Origin: G963422745 sp965214285
Lineage (GTDB): Bacteria; Actinomycetota; Acidimicrobiia; Acidimicrobiales; Aldehydirespiratoraceae
NCBI GenBank assembly: GCA_965214285.1
Contig: OZ243946.1
Location: 1,364,001 to 1,428,000 of the forward strand
Reading direction: 5' to 3'
DNA: 64,000 bases
Shown: positions 1 to 10,023 of the stretch, piece by piece
How positions within the stretch are numbered: the first letter of the stretch is position 1
Layout of the letters: each line of letters opens with the position of its first letter
Notes under the pieces: model-generated
Told to the model about the DNA's origin: nothing
Seen by the model: only the letters and a program-made list of their open reading frames with translations
Database searches by the model: none
Made by a program: the position numbers and the translations under genes

Positions 1-2
1 TC

Positions 3-503
3 GAGGCGCACGAGCTGTTCGGCGTGTCCTTCGACGACATCGACGTGGTCGTGCACCCGCAGTCGGTCGTGCATTCCATGGTGACCTTCGAAGACGGCGC
101 CACCGTCGCCCAGCTCTCGATGCCCGACATGCGGCTTTGCATCGGCTACGCCCTGGCCTACCCGCAGCGTTCGACGCACGCCTGGGGCGCCATCGACTGG
201 GCCGAGGTCTCCCGGCTCGACTTCGCGGCCGTCGATCACGAGTCGTTCGCCTGCCTGGGCCTGGCCTATGCCGCGGGCCGAAGCGGCGAGACCGCCCCGG
301 CCTGGCTCAGCGCCGCCAACGAGGTGGCCGTGGAGGCGTTCCTCGCCGGGCGGATCGGCTGGCTCGACATCGCCGCGCTGGCCGACGCCGCCCTGCAGCG
401 CTGGCCCGGCACAGCCGCCGACGGCATCGACGCGGTGCTCGAAGCGGACCGGGCGGCGCGGGCCACCACAGCGGGCCTGATCGCCGAGCGGGTGCTCGCA
501 TGA
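3..503 (+). CDS. dxr: 1-deoxy-D-xylulose 5-phosphate reductoisomerase, C-terminal part
   Basis: DXR converts 1-deoxy-D-xylulose 5-phosphate to 2-C-methyl-D-erythritol 4-phosphate with NADPH, the committed step of the MEP isoprenoid pathway. The gene enters from the left edge and its N-terminal NADPH domain is missing. The visible part begins EAHELFG, followed by the diagnostic HPQSVVHSMV and PDMR segments of the catalytic domain and the helical C-terminal domain (SAANEVAVEAFL). The GTG at 24 is internal and not a start. The stop overlaps the ATG of the M50 protease gene as ATGA (500-503), so the two are probably translationally coupled. ispG follows, so two MEP genes flank the protease, a common actinobacterial order. 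Confidence 0.95.
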   Translation, partial: EAHELFGVSFDDIDVVVHPQSVVHSMVTFEDGATVAQLSMPDMRLCIGYALAYPQRSTHAWGAIDWAEVSRLDFAAVDHESFACLGLAYAAGRSGETAPAWLSAANEVAVEAFLAGRIGWLDIAALADAALQRWPGTAADGIDAVLEADRAARATTAGLIAERVLA

Positions 504-2005
504 GGGACTCGCTCGACGACGGCGCGGGCGCCCCAGAAGCCGATGCCGCCGGGCCCGAGGGCGTCAACCGCCTGGCGCCGCTGTGGATGGCCGCCGCCCT
601 GGTCGCCCTGGGGCTGTTCGCCTCCTGGAGCTGGGTGCTCGTGGTGGTCGGCATTCTCGTCATGGTCTTCTTCCACGAGCTGGGCCATTACCTCACCGCC
701 CGCTGGACCGGCATGAAGCCCACCGAGTTCTTCATCGGCTTCGGGCCCAGGCTCTGGTCGTTCCGCAAGGGCGACACCGAGTACGGCCTGAAGGCGATCC
801 CCGCGGGCGCCTACGTGCGCATCGTCGGCATGAACAACCTCGAGGACGTGGCCCCGGCCGACGCCGAGCGGGCCTATCGCGCCAAGAGCTACCCCCGCAA
901 GCTGCTGGTCGTCTCGGCGGGCTCGATAATGCACTTCGCCATGGCGCTGGTGCTGCTGTATGCGGCGATCCTGTTCTACGGCTTCCCCGGCGACGGCTGG
1001 GAGGTGGACCGGGTGGTCGAAGACAGCGCCGCGGCCGAGATCGGGATCGGTCCCGGCGACCGGATCGTGAGCGTGGACGGCGAGACCGTGAAGGACTACG
1101 ACCACTTCGGCGACCTGGTATCCGAGCGCGCCGGGCGGGATGTCGCCTTCGCCTTCGAGCGCGACGGCACCGTCATCACCGAGACCGTCGAGCTCGGGGT
1201 CCGCCTGCTGCCCGCCGGGGCGGACGCCTTCGACGGCCTGGTGCCCCTGGACCGCATCCTGGCCGTCGACGGAATCGATGTCTTCTCCTGGGACGACGTG
1301 ACGGCGGCGGTCGACGGGCGCATCGGCGCCGAGCTGACCTTCGTCGTGGACCCTGCAGGCGGCGACGAGCTGCTGATCCTGGATCAGGTGAGGGTCAACG
1401 CCGTGCCGCCGGCATCCGATGCGGTGGCCGGCTTCTTCGGGATAGGCGCACGCAGAGACCGCATCGAGGTGGGCGCGCCGGCCGCCGTGGGGCGCTCGGT
1501 CGCAGAGCTCGGGTCGTTCACGTCGCAGGCGGTCACGGGCATGTGGGACTTCGTATCGGGCGGCGGCTTCGGGAACTTCGTCTCCGACACCCTCGGCGGC
1601 CCCCGCGACCCAGTGGTCGCCACCCCGCCCGACTCCGCCGGGGACCGCCCGACGGCGGGCCGCACGACCGAGCGGCCCAGCTCCGAGGGGGACCGCATCC
1701 TGTCGATCTACGGGGCGGCCAGAGCCGGGGCGATCCTCACCGACGACAGCATCGAAGGGCTGGTGCTGTTCCTGGCCGGGCTCAACGTGTTCGTGGGCCT
1801 GTTCAACATGATCCCGCTGCCGCCTCTCGACGGCGGCCATGTGGCGGTGGCCACATACGAGCGGATCCGCTCCGTCGGCGGGCGCCGTCACGAGGTGGAC
1901 TACCGCAAGCTGCTGCCGCTCACCTATGCGGTGTTCTTCGTGCTGATCGCCGTGGGCCTCGTCGCCTTGTTCCGCGACATCGTCGACCCGATCGACTTCG
2001 GCTGA
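500..2005 (+). CDS. rseP: M50 site-2-type intramembrane metalloprotease with PDZ region (RseP/Rip1 type)
   Basis: This is a 501-residue multi-pass membrane protease of the site-2 family, which cuts membrane-bound anti-sigma factors and similar substrates within the membrane. The zinc motif HELGH lies at residues 59-63 in the first hydrophobic segment. The second conserved motif, NMIPLPPLDGGH, starts near residue 436 and is followed by a last membrane helix. The middle contains PDZ-like sequence (GIGPGDRIVSVDGETV) and an apparent second, weaker repeat (LVPLDRILAVDGIDV). The ATG at 500 is chosen because it overlaps the dxr stop by four bases; an open frame extending upstream to 137 only shadows dxr. 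The substrate cannot be read from the sequence. Confidence 0.9.
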   Translation: MRDSLDDGAGAPEADAAGPEGVNRLAPLWMAAALVALGLFASWSWVLVVVGILVMVFFHELGHYLTARWTGMKPTEFFIGFGPRLWSFRKGDTEYGLKAIPAGAYVRIVGMNNLEDVAPADAERAYRAKSYPRKLLVVSAGSIMHFAMALVLLYAAILFYGFPGDGWEVDRVVEDSAAAEIGIGPGDRIVSVDGETVKDYDHFGDLVSERAGRDVAFAFERDGTVITETVELGVRLLPAGADAFDGLVPLDRILAVDGIDVFSWDDVTAAVDGRIGAELTFVVDPAGGDELLILDQVRVNAVPPASDAVAGFFGIGARRDRIEVGAPAAVGRSVAELGSFTSQAVTGMWDFVSGGGFGNFVSDTLGGPRDPVVATPPDSAGDRPTAGRTTERPSSEGDRILSIYGAARAGAILTDDSIEGLVLFLAGLNVFVGLFNMIPLPPLDGGHVAVATYERIRSVGGRRHEVDYRKLLPLTYAVFFVLIAVGLVALFRDIVDPIDFG

Positions 2006-2101
2006 CCCCACGGGCCCGGCTGCCCCAGGCTGACCCGCAACTGACCACCGCAGGCGACGGGACCCGGCCCGCGGAGCGGCGAAGCAGCCCGCGCCGACGG
2101 G

Positions 2102-2107
2102 TAGCGT
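2102..2107 (+). promoter_or_regulatory. -10 element TAGCGT for a leaderless ispG transcript
   Basis: TAGCGT fits the TANNNT -10 pattern and ends six bases before the GTG of ispG. Transcription would begin at or next to the start codon, so the mRNA would be leaderless. No convincing -35 box or Shine-Dalgarno sequence is visible. Confidence 0.5.
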
Positions 2108-2113
2108 GCAGGC

Positions 2114-3343
2114 GTGGAGTTCGCCGGCACGTTCGGGCGCCGCCAGACACGGCGGATCATGGTGGGCGACGTGGCCGTCGGCGGCGGCGCGCCGATCAGC
2201 GTGCAGTCGATGACGGTCACCAAGACCGCCGACCACGAAGCCACCCTCGCCCAGATCTACTCGCTGGCCGCGGCCGGCGCAGACATCGTGCGCTGCACCT
2301 GCAACGACGCCGATGCCGCGGTCGGCCTGGCGCGCATCGTGCCGCGTTCGCCGGTGCCGATCGTGGCAGACATCCACCACCAGTACCGCCGGGCGCTCGA
2401 TGCCCTGGAGGCAGGCGTGGCCTGCCTGCGCCTCAACCCCGGCAACATCCGCAACCCCGACCACATCCGCCTGGTCGCCCGCGAGGCCAAGGACCGCAAT
2501 GTGCCCATCCGCATCGGCGTCAACGGCGGCTCGCTGCACCCGGATCTGTACCGCAAGCACGGCAAGGTGACCCCCGAGGCGATGGTGGAGTCCGCCCTGG
2601 CCGAGATCGCCCTCTTCGACGACGTGGGCTTCGACCTGATCAAGATCTCGGTGAAGGCATCCAGTGTGCCTTTGACCATCGAGGCCTACCGGCAACTGGC
2701 CGAGGTGACCGACCACCCGCTTCACCTGGGTGTGACCGAGGCCGGCCCGCCGCCGATCGGCACCCTCAAGGCGACCGCCGGAATGGCCACGCTGCTGGCC
2801 GAGGGCATCGGCGACACGATCCGCTACTCGCTGACCGCCGATCCCGTGGAGGAGGCCAAGGCCGGCCGGCAGCTCTTGGAGGTTCTGGGCCTGCGCGAGC
2901 GCCGCAACGTAGACCTGATCGCCTGCCCGAGCTGCGGCCGGGCCGAGGTGGACGTGTTCTCGATCGCCCAGGAGGCGATGGAGGCTTTCGGGGAGCGGGA
3001 GATCCCGCTGCAGGTGGCGGTCATGGGCTGCGTGGTCAACGGGCCGGGCGAGGCCCGCGACGCCGACCTGGGGATCGCCGCCGGCAACAAGCGCGGGCAT
3101 CTGTTCGTGAAGGGCCACAACGTCATGGTGGTGCCCGAGGACGAGATGGTCTCCACGCTGGTGGACTGGGCGGAGTTCATCTGCGCCAACGGCGCCGACG
3201 CGGCGCTGCAGCGGGCCTCGGCCACCCGCGACGCCGCCCGCCGCGCGGCTGAGGAGGACCGCGCCCGCAACCTCGAGACGCTCGGCGAAGACGCCAACCG
3301 CTCCGAGGCCGTGATCGCCGAGATCCGCCGCGCCGCCCGCTGA
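2114..3343 (+). CDS. ispG: 4-hydroxy-3-methylbut-2-en-1-yl diphosphate synthase (IspG/GcpE)
   Basis: IspG is the [4Fe-4S] enzyme that converts methylerythritol cyclodiphosphate to HMBPP, the penultimate MEP step. The 409-residue protein is the short bacterial form. The N-terminal TIM barrel includes SVQSMT and the LNPGNI segment. The C-terminal cluster domain has the cysteine ligands C271 and C274 (CPSCGR) and C306 (MGCVVNGPGE), with the conserved glutamate at 313 in the same motif. The GTG start at 2114 sits directly behind a -10-like TAGCGT. A charged, alanine-rich tail of about 40 residues follows the catalytic core. It lies 108 bases downstream of the protease gene and appears to have its own promoter. 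Confidence 0.96.
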   Translation: MEFAGTFGRRQTRRIMVGDVAVGGGAPISVQSMTVTKTADHEATLAQIYSLAAAGADIVRCTCNDADAAVGLARIVPRSPVPIVADIHHQYRRALDALEAGVACLRLNPGNIRNPDHIRLVAREAKDRNVPIRIGVNGGSLHPDLYRKHGKVTPEAMVESALAEIALFDDVGFDLIKISVKASSVPLTIEAYRQLAEVTDHPLHLGVTEAGPPPIGTLKATAGMATLLAEGIGDTIRYSLTADPVEEAKAGRQLLEVLGLRERRNVDLIACPSCGRAEVDVFSIAQEAMEAFGEREIPLQVAVMGCVVNGPGEARDADLGIAAGNKRGHLFVKGHNVMVVPEDEMVSTLVDWAEFICANGADAALQRASATRDAARRAAEEDRARNLETLGEDANRSEAVIAEIRRAAR

Positions 3344-3396
3344 CGGGGCGTTGCCTGCTAGCCTGAGGCGCAGCGTTCACACCCGAGACTCGGATG

Positions 3397-3419
3397 AGGC
3401 GTGGCCTGAGGCCACGCCT
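3397..3419 (+). terminator. GC-rich hairpin between ispG and rimP (terminator or 5'-leader structure)
   Basis: A perfect 10-bp stem (3397-3406 paired with 3410-3419) encloses a TGA loop. The bases that follow are tcttcgg, not a T-run, so it is not a textbook intrinsic terminator. It lies 54 bases after the ispG stop and 64 bases before the rimP start. It could end the ispG transcript or be a leader structure of the rimP-nusA-infB operon. Confidence 0.55.
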
Positions 3420-3483
3420 TCTTCGGTTAGCGGGCCGCACAAGCCATACGTCCGCCAACACGTCACGTCGTCTCGATCAGCCG

Positions 3484-4025
3484 ATGAGCATCACCGGAAC
3501 CCACCTCAGCGAGAGCCCCGCCCCAGGCGAGGACGCCTCTGTCTCCAGCGAGAGCGCCTCTGTCGCCGGGCGCGTCCGCGAACTGGTCGGCCCTGTGGTC
3601 AGAGACGCCGGCGCAGACCTCTACGACGTGCGCTTCGGCGGCGGAGTGCTGCGCATCCTGGTGGACCGCCCCGGCGGCATCGACGTCGGCGCCATCGCCT
3701 CGATCAGCCGCCGCGCCGGACGGGCGCTCGACGAGGCCGACGCTGTGCCGGGGCGCTACACGCTGGAGGTCTCCAGCCCCGGCCTGGAACGGCCGCTGCG
3801 CCGCCTCGAGCACTTCGCCGGCGCCATCGGCGAGCAGGTGACGATCAAGACCCGCTGCGAGACGCTCGGCGCACGGCGCTTCGACGGCGAACTTGTCGCC
3901 GCGGACTCACGGGGCGTGGAGATCGCCGCCCCGGACGGCCCGCTGCGCCTCGACTACGACCAGATCGCCAAGGCCCGCACCGTCTTCGCCTTCCGACCCG
4001 CCGGCCGGTCACAGGAGCACAGATC

Positions 4026-4029
<4 letters not shown>
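3484..4029 (+). CDS. rimP: Ribosome maturation factor RimP
   Basis: RimP assists 30S subunit assembly. The 181-residue protein has an acidic, serine-rich N-terminal extension of about 25 residues, then the RimP N domain (RVRELVGPVVRDAGADLYDVRF) and the family motif SSPGLERPLR near residue 100, with an SH3-like C domain. ATG 3484 is preferred because the frame further upstream runs through the hairpin at 3397-3419. The stop overlaps the ATG of nusA (4026-4029). The order rimP-nusA-infB-rbfA-truB-ribF is the standard bacterial operon. No ylxR/rnpM gene lies between nusA and infB, where it is often found. Confidence 0.93.
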
Positions 4030-5372
<1,343 letters not shown>

Positions 5373-5460
5373 AATCGGCGTCGGCGACCCTGCTTCCTGA
5401 ACTCCTGGGACAGATACCGCTCGTCCGGCCACGCCTGGCCGACAAGGACAACCACCACCC

Positions 5461-8430
5461 GTGCCACCAGCAAAGATCCGCATCCACGCTCTCTCCAAGG
5501 AGCTGGGTCTCAGCAACGAGGAGACCCTTCGCCTCGCCGAGTCCCTCGGCATCGGGGTGAAGAGCGCGTCGTCGTCGATGCACGACGCCCAGGCCGACCG
5601 GGTGCGGCGCAAGGCCGAACGCGAGGGTCTCGTCGCCGGCTCGGGGCCGCCTGATCCCAGAGCCCCAGGCGGCATCCGGGGCCGCACCGCGGCCGGCGCC
5701 CGCACCGCCAAGGCCGTCCGCAGGCCGCCCGCCGCAGCCAAACCGACAGCGCCGCGCCCCGCCGCCAGGGCGCCGCAGGCCCCGACCGGATCCGATTCGA
5801 GCGGCGAGCCGGCCGAGGCCCCCGCCGAGCCGGCCGAGCGGGCTTCCAAAAACGCTGAGCAGAAGTCGGCCGAGCCGGCCGCAGAGCCCGCTGCGAGCAA
5901 GCCGGCCGAGCCTGCAGCGCCGGCAGCCGCCGCCAAAGAAGCCGCCCCCGCAGGCAGCGCCGAGCAGCCGGCAGCAGCGCCGGCGCCGGCCGCGGCCCGA
6001 GCGCCCGCCGAGCCGTCAGCACCAGCGCCGGCACCGCCTGCCGCCGCAGCCGACAAGCCGGATCGCGCCGCCGACCGCTCAGCGGGCACTCAGCCCGCCG
6101 CCGAGTCGTCCAAGCGGCTCATCTCCTCGAGCGGCACCGCCCCCTCCGCGAGGCGCCTCGCCGAGGAGTCCGCGGCTGCGCTGTCGGCGCCGAAGACGCC
6201 CAAGACGGTCGTCAAGAAGGTCGTCAAGCGAGTGGCCAAGAGACCGCCCGGCGACCCGTCCGCCAAGGCTCCCCCGACCTCGGGGACCGGCAAGCCGATC
6301 CCGCCTCCGCCCAGAGCCCGCCGCTCGATCCCGCCGCCTCCCGGCGGACCCGCAGGCCCCGGCGGTCGCAGATCCTCCGGCGCCGGAGGCAGAGCGCCGC
6401 TGCCGGGCGGGCGTCGTCCGGGCACCGGCTCACGAGGCCCCGTTCCCGGCGCAGGCCAGCCTCCCGGCGGAGGCCGAGGCGGCCCCGGAGGCCCCGGCGG
6501 TCCTGGAGGCCGAGGCGGCCCCGGCCAGAACCGCGGCCCGGGCCAGCGCCCGCCGCGTCGCAGGGGTCGCAGGCGTCGCTCCCGCGAAGAGCTGCAGCCG
6601 ATGGACGCGCCGTCCTATACCCCTCTCGACGCCCCGGTGCCCGAGGGCGAGGTGGTCGTCGAGCGCGCCTCTACGTCGTTCGATCTCGGCCCCAAGCTCA
6701 ACCGCACCGCCGCCGACGTGGTGCGTTTCTTGATGCAGGCAGGCGAGATGGTCACCGCCAACCAGTCGCTGTCGGACGACATGATCGAGCTGTTCGCAGC
6801 CGAGATCGGGGCCACGGTCCGCCTCGTCGATCCCGGCGAGGAGCAGGAAGAGGAGCTCCAGAAGCTGCTCGAGATCGACCCCGACGCCGACGCCGGGGCG
6901 CCCCGCCGCCCGCCGGTGGTCACCGTGATGGGCCACGTCGACCACGGCAAGACCCTGCTGCTGGACCGCATCCGCGACGCCAACGTGGTCAAGGGCGAGG
7001 CCGGCGGCATCACCCAGCACATCGGCGCCTACCAGGTGGCCCGAGGCGACCACAGCATCACCTTCCTGGACACGCCCGGCCACGAGGCCTTCACCGCCAT
7101 GCGCGCCCGGGGCGCCGACGCCACCGACATCGTGGTGCTCATGGTGGCCGCGGACGACGGCGTGATGCCCCAGACCATCGAGGCGATCAACCACGCCAAG
7201 GCCGCCGAGGTGCCGATCGTGGTGGCGATCAACAAGATCGACCGGCCCAATGCCGACATCGACAAGGCGATCTCGGGCACCGCCGAGCACGACCTGGTGC
7301 CCGAGGAATGGGGCGGCGAGACCATCTACCAGCAGATCTCGGCGCTCAACGGCGACGGCATCGACGATCTGCTGGACTCGATCTCCCTCGTCGCCGAGGT
7401 CGAGGATCTGCGAGCCTCGCCCGACGGCCGAGCCTGCGGCGTGGTGCTCGAGTCCCATCTCGACACCGGCCGCGGCCCGGTGGCCACCGTGCTGGTGCAG
7501 CGCGGCACGCTGTGCATCGGCGACCCGCTGGTGGCAGGCGCCTCCTGGGGCCGGGTGAGGGCGCTGATCGACGACCACGGCGACAACACCGCCGAGGCAG
7601 GCCCCTCCACCCCGGTGCAGGTGCTGGGCCTGTCGGAGGTGGCATCCGCGGGCGACGAGTTCGTGGTGGCCCCCAGCGAGAAGGTGGCCGGCAGGGTGGC
7701 AGACACCCGCGAGCACTGGCAGCGCCAGTCGAGCCTGGGCCGCGAAGCCCATGCGCTGTCGGGCGGCGCCCGCCTCGAGGACATCTTCGCCCGCATTCAG
7801 CGCGGCGAGGCGGCCACGCTCAACGTGGTCGTCAAGGCCGACGTGAACGGCTCGCTCGAAGCGGTCACCGAGAGCCTGCGCAAACTCGAGAGCCCCGACG
7901 TCAAGATCGGCTTCGTGCACCGCGGCGTGGGCGGCGTCACCGAGAACGACATCGCACTGGCGGCAGCCTCCAATGCCACCATCATCGGCTTCAACGTGCG
8001 GCCCGACCGCAAGGCACGGGAGCTCGCGGATGCCGAGCGGGTCGAGATCCGCACCTATGAGGTCATCTACAAGCTGCTGGAGGACATCGAGTCGGCGATG
8101 GTCGGCATGCTGGCCCCCGAGTTCGAGGAGGTCGTCACCGGCGAGGCTGAGGTGCGGGAGGTGTTCCGCATCCCCAGGGTCGGCGCAGTGGCCGGCTGTT
8201 ACGTGCAGAACGGCGCCATCACCCGCGGCTCCAAGGTGCGCTTCTTGCGCGAGGGCGCGATCATCTGGAAGGGCGAGGTGTCGTCGCTGAAGCGCTTCAA
8301 GGAGGACGCCCGCGAGGTCACCTCGGGCTTCGAGTGCGGCATCGGCCTGTCGGACTTCCAGGATCTCAAGGACGGCGACATCATCGAGACCTACGAGGAG
8401 CGCCAGATCGAGCGCACCCTCGACGGCTGA
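5461..8430 (+). CDS. infB: Translation initiation factor IF-2
   Basis: IF-2 is the GTPase that places initiator tRNA on the ribosome. At 989 residues it is a long actinobacterial form. Residues 1-55 are an IF2N module (IHALSKELGLSNEETL). Residues about 60-375 form a disordered Ala/Pro linker that becomes Gly/Arg-rich (repeated GGPGGPGG). A second IF2N-like segment (TAADVVRFLMQAGEMVT) precedes the GTPase domain, which has G1 GHVDHGKT (491-498), G3 DTPGHE (537-542) and G4 NKID (591-594). Domains II, III and IV follow. GTG 5461 is chosen because the IF2N module begins a few residues later; no strong Shine-Dalgarno is visible. Confidence 0.97.
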   Translation: MPPAKIRIHALSKELGLSNEETLRLAESLGIGVKSASSSMHDAQADRVRRKAEREGLVAGSGPPDPRAPGGIRGRTAAGARTAKAVRRPPAAAKPTAPRPAARAPQAPTGSDSSGEPAEAPAEPAERASKNAEQKSAEPAAEPAASKPAEPAAPAAAAKEAAPAGSAEQPAAAPAPAAARAPAEPSAPAPAPPAAAADKPDRAADRSAGTQPAAESSKRLISSSGTAPSARRLAEESAAALSAPKTPKTVVKKVVKRVAKRPPGDPSAKAPPTSGTGKPIPPPPRARRSIPPPPGGPAGPGGRRSSGAGGRAPLPGGRRPGTGSRGPVPGAGQPPGGGRGGPGGPGGPGGRGGPGQNRGPGQRPPRRRGRRRRSREELQPMDAPSYTPLDAPVPEGEVVVERASTSFDLGPKLNRTAADVVRFLMQAGEMVTANQSLSDDMIELFAAEIGATVRLVDPGEEQEEELQKLLEIDPDADAGAPRRPPVVTVMGHVDHGKTLLLDRIRDANVVKGEAGGITQHIGAYQVARGDHSITFLDTPGHEAFTAMRARGADATDIVVLMVAADDGVMPQTIEAINHAKAAEVPIVVAINKIDRPNADIDKAISGTAEHDLVPEEWGGETIYQQISALNGDGIDDLLDSISLVAEVEDLRASPDGRACGVVLESHLDTGRGPVATVLVQRGTLCIGDPLVAGASWGRVRALIDDHGDNTAEAGPSTPVQVLGLSEVASAGDEFVVAPSEKVAGRVADTREHWQRQSSLGREAHALSGGARLEDIFARIQRGEAATLNVVVKADVNGSLEAVTESLRKLESPDVKIGFVHRGVGGVTENDIALAAASNATIIGFNVRPDRKARELADAERVEIRTYEVIYKLLEDIESAMVGMLAPEFEEVVTGEAEVREVFRIPRVGAVAGCYVQNGAITRGSKVRFLREGAIIWKGEVSSLKRFKEDAREVTSGFECGIGLSDFQDLKDGDIIETYEERQIERTLDG

Positions 8431-8444
8431 CCCCGGGCCCTGCG

Positions 8445-8960
8445 GTGAGCCGCCGTCGCTCCCAGCGAGGCAGTCGGGGCCGTCGGGGCCGGGACGGGGC
8501 TTCCTCGAGTCGCACGGCCAGGGCCGCCAGCCTGATCCGCCGGGTGGTCGCCGAGGGCCTAGAGGAGATCGGCGACGAGCGCCTGGCCGCGGTCGCGGTG
8601 ACCGGCGTGGACGTGGACGGCGACCTGCAGCGGGCGATCGTGTGGTACACGACCTACGACGACGACCACGATCCCGACGTGCAGGCCGCGTTGGCCGAGC
8701 TGTGGCCGCGCCTGCGCCACGAGGTGGCCACCCGCACCCGCCTGCGTCGTGCACCGCTGCTGGAGTTCCGGCCCGACGGCGTGCTGCGCTCCGCCGAGCG
8801 CATCGAGCACATCCTCGCCGAGACTGCCGCAGCCGGCCGCGTCGATGACCGCGGCGAACCCGGCCGCGACCACGACGGCGACGGCCACGGCGAGGACGGC
8901 CACGACAGCTCGGACCGGTCCTGGAAACACGACGCTCACGATGACGACAGCAGGCGCTGA
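8445..8960 (+). CDS. rbfA: 30S ribosome-binding factor RbfA
   Basis: RbfA helps mature the 16S rRNA 5' end during 30S assembly. The predicted 171-residue protein starts with an Arg/Ser-rich segment, then the KH-like RbfA fold (SLIRRVVAEGLEEI; LRRAPLLEFRPDGVLRSAER with the conserved P-L-EF-D pattern). It ends in an unusual His/Asp/Gly-rich tail of about 40 residues, possibly metal-binding or simply disordered. GTG 8445 lies 14 bases after the infB stop and is the first in-frame start after it. The 3' end overlaps the truB start by 20 bases. Confidence 0.88.
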   Translation: MSRRRSQRGSRGRRGRDGASSSRTARAASLIRRVVAEGLEEIGDERLAAVAVTGVDVDGDLQRAIVWYTTYDDDHDPDVQAALAELWPRLRHEVATRTRLRRAPLLEFRPDGVLRSAERIEHILAETAAAGRVDDRGEPGRDHDGDGHGEDGHDSSDRSWKHDAHDDDSRR

Positions 8961-9909
8961 GCAGGCCCCGCACGGCATCGTCGTCGTCGACAAGCCGGCG
9001 GGCTGGACCAGCCACGACGTGGTGGCCCGGACGCGCCGCAGGCTCGGCACCCGCAAGGTCGGCCATGCGGGCACCCTGGACCCCGACGCCACCGGCGTGC
9101 TGGTGCTCGGGGTCGGCCGGGCCACCCGGCTGCTGCGCTTCGTGACCGAACAGCGCAAGTCCTACATCGCCGAGATCGTGCTGGGCGTCGAGACCTCGAC
9201 GCTGGACGCATCCGGCGAAGTCACGGCGCGCTACGACATGTCGGGGGTCGCCGACGACGAGGTGCGCGCAGCCGCCGAGGCGCTCACGGGGCCGATCATG
9301 CAGGTGCCGCCGATGGTGTCGGCGCTGAAGGTCGGCGGCAAGCGGCTGCACCAACTGGCCCGCGAGGGCAAGGAGGTCGAACGCGCGCCCAGGCCGGTGA
9401 CCGTTTACCGCTTCGACGTGGAACCCGTCCGCAGCGAGGCCGGCGTGTCCGGCAGCGAGGCCGGCGACACTGGGGGATCAGCCGGCAGCGACACCGGCGA
9501 CGTCGATAGCCAGGCCGGCAAGGGCATGATCTGGCGGGCCGAGGTCGACTGCTCCTCTGGCACCTACGTGCGGACCCTGGCGGCCGACCTCGGCAGGGCG
9601 GTGGGCGGCGGCGCCCATCTGCGGTCGCTGCGCCGCAGCGCCGTCGGCAGCTTCGTCCTGGCCGATGCCTGCGCGGTCGACGAGCCGGTGCTGTTGCCCG
9701 AGGTCGCCGCGGTGAGCCATCTCGAGGCGCTGACGCTCGACGCCGCCGGCGCCCGCCGCGCCGCGCACGGCCAGACCCTCGATCCCGACGAGGCCGGGGC
9801 CGCAGGCGACGGCCCGTGGGCGATCCTGGGCCCAGACGGCGGCCTGCTCGCCGTCTACGAGCATCGCCACGGTGGCGCCCGCCCGCTCGTCGTGCTGTCG
9901 CCGGCCTGA
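8941..9909 (+). CDS. truB: tRNA pseudouridine(55) synthase TruB
   Basis: TruB makes pseudouridine 55 in the T-loop of tRNAs. The 322-residue protein shows the family start IVVDKPAGWTSHDVV and the catalytic motif GHAGTLDPDATGVL with catalytic Asp47. It also has VPPMVSALKVGGKRLHQLAREG and the later SSGTYVRTLAADLG motif. A Gly/Ser/Asp-rich insertion of about 35 residues (roughly 165-200) interrupts the domain between these motifs and is not typical of the family. ATG 8941 overlaps the rbfA end by 20 bases, giving a start close to the first motif. Confidence 0.95.
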   Translation: MTTAGAEQAPHGIVVVDKPAGWTSHDVVARTRRRLGTRKVGHAGTLDPDATGVLVLGVGRATRLLRFVTEQRKSYIAEIVLGVETSTLDASGEVTARYDMSGVADDEVRAAAEALTGPIMQVPPMVSALKVGGKRLHQLAREGKEVERAPRPVTVYRFDVEPVRSEAGVSGSEAGDTGGSAGSDTGDVDSQAGKGMIWRAEVDCSSGTYVRTLAADLGRAVGGGAHLRSLRRSAVGSFVLADACAVDEPVLLPEVAAVSHLEALTLDAAGARRAAHGQTLDPDEAGAAGDGPWAILGPDGGLLAVYEHRHGGARPLVVLSPA

Positions 9910-9983
9910 CAGCACACGGCCGACAAGCTCGGCTCAGGCAGTCCCAGCACCGCTCGGATAGCGAAGCCTGCCGGCTCAGCCGG

Positions 9984-9989
9984 TAGCGT
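9984..9989 (+). promoter_or_regulatory. -10-like TAGCGT upstream of ribF
   Basis: TAGCGT sits in the 114-base gap between truB and ribF. An alternative GTG start for ribF at 9988 would overlap this element, which argues for the ATG at 10024 and a leader of roughly 30 bases. No clear -35 box is seen. Confidence 0.4.
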
Positions 9990-10023
9990 GAAGCCCGCAC
10001 CCCGACCCTACGCCCAGCAGACC

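Noticed and set aside
266..3118. A 950-codon open frame on the minus strand across the protease and ispG genes
   Set aside because: It runs antisense to genes with clear conserved motifs and has a composition biased to His, Gly and Arg, typical of a shadow frame in G+C-rich DNA.
6430..9354. A 974-codon minus-strand frame opposite infB, rbfA and truB
   Set aside because: No recognisable domain; it is the complement of well-conserved genes.
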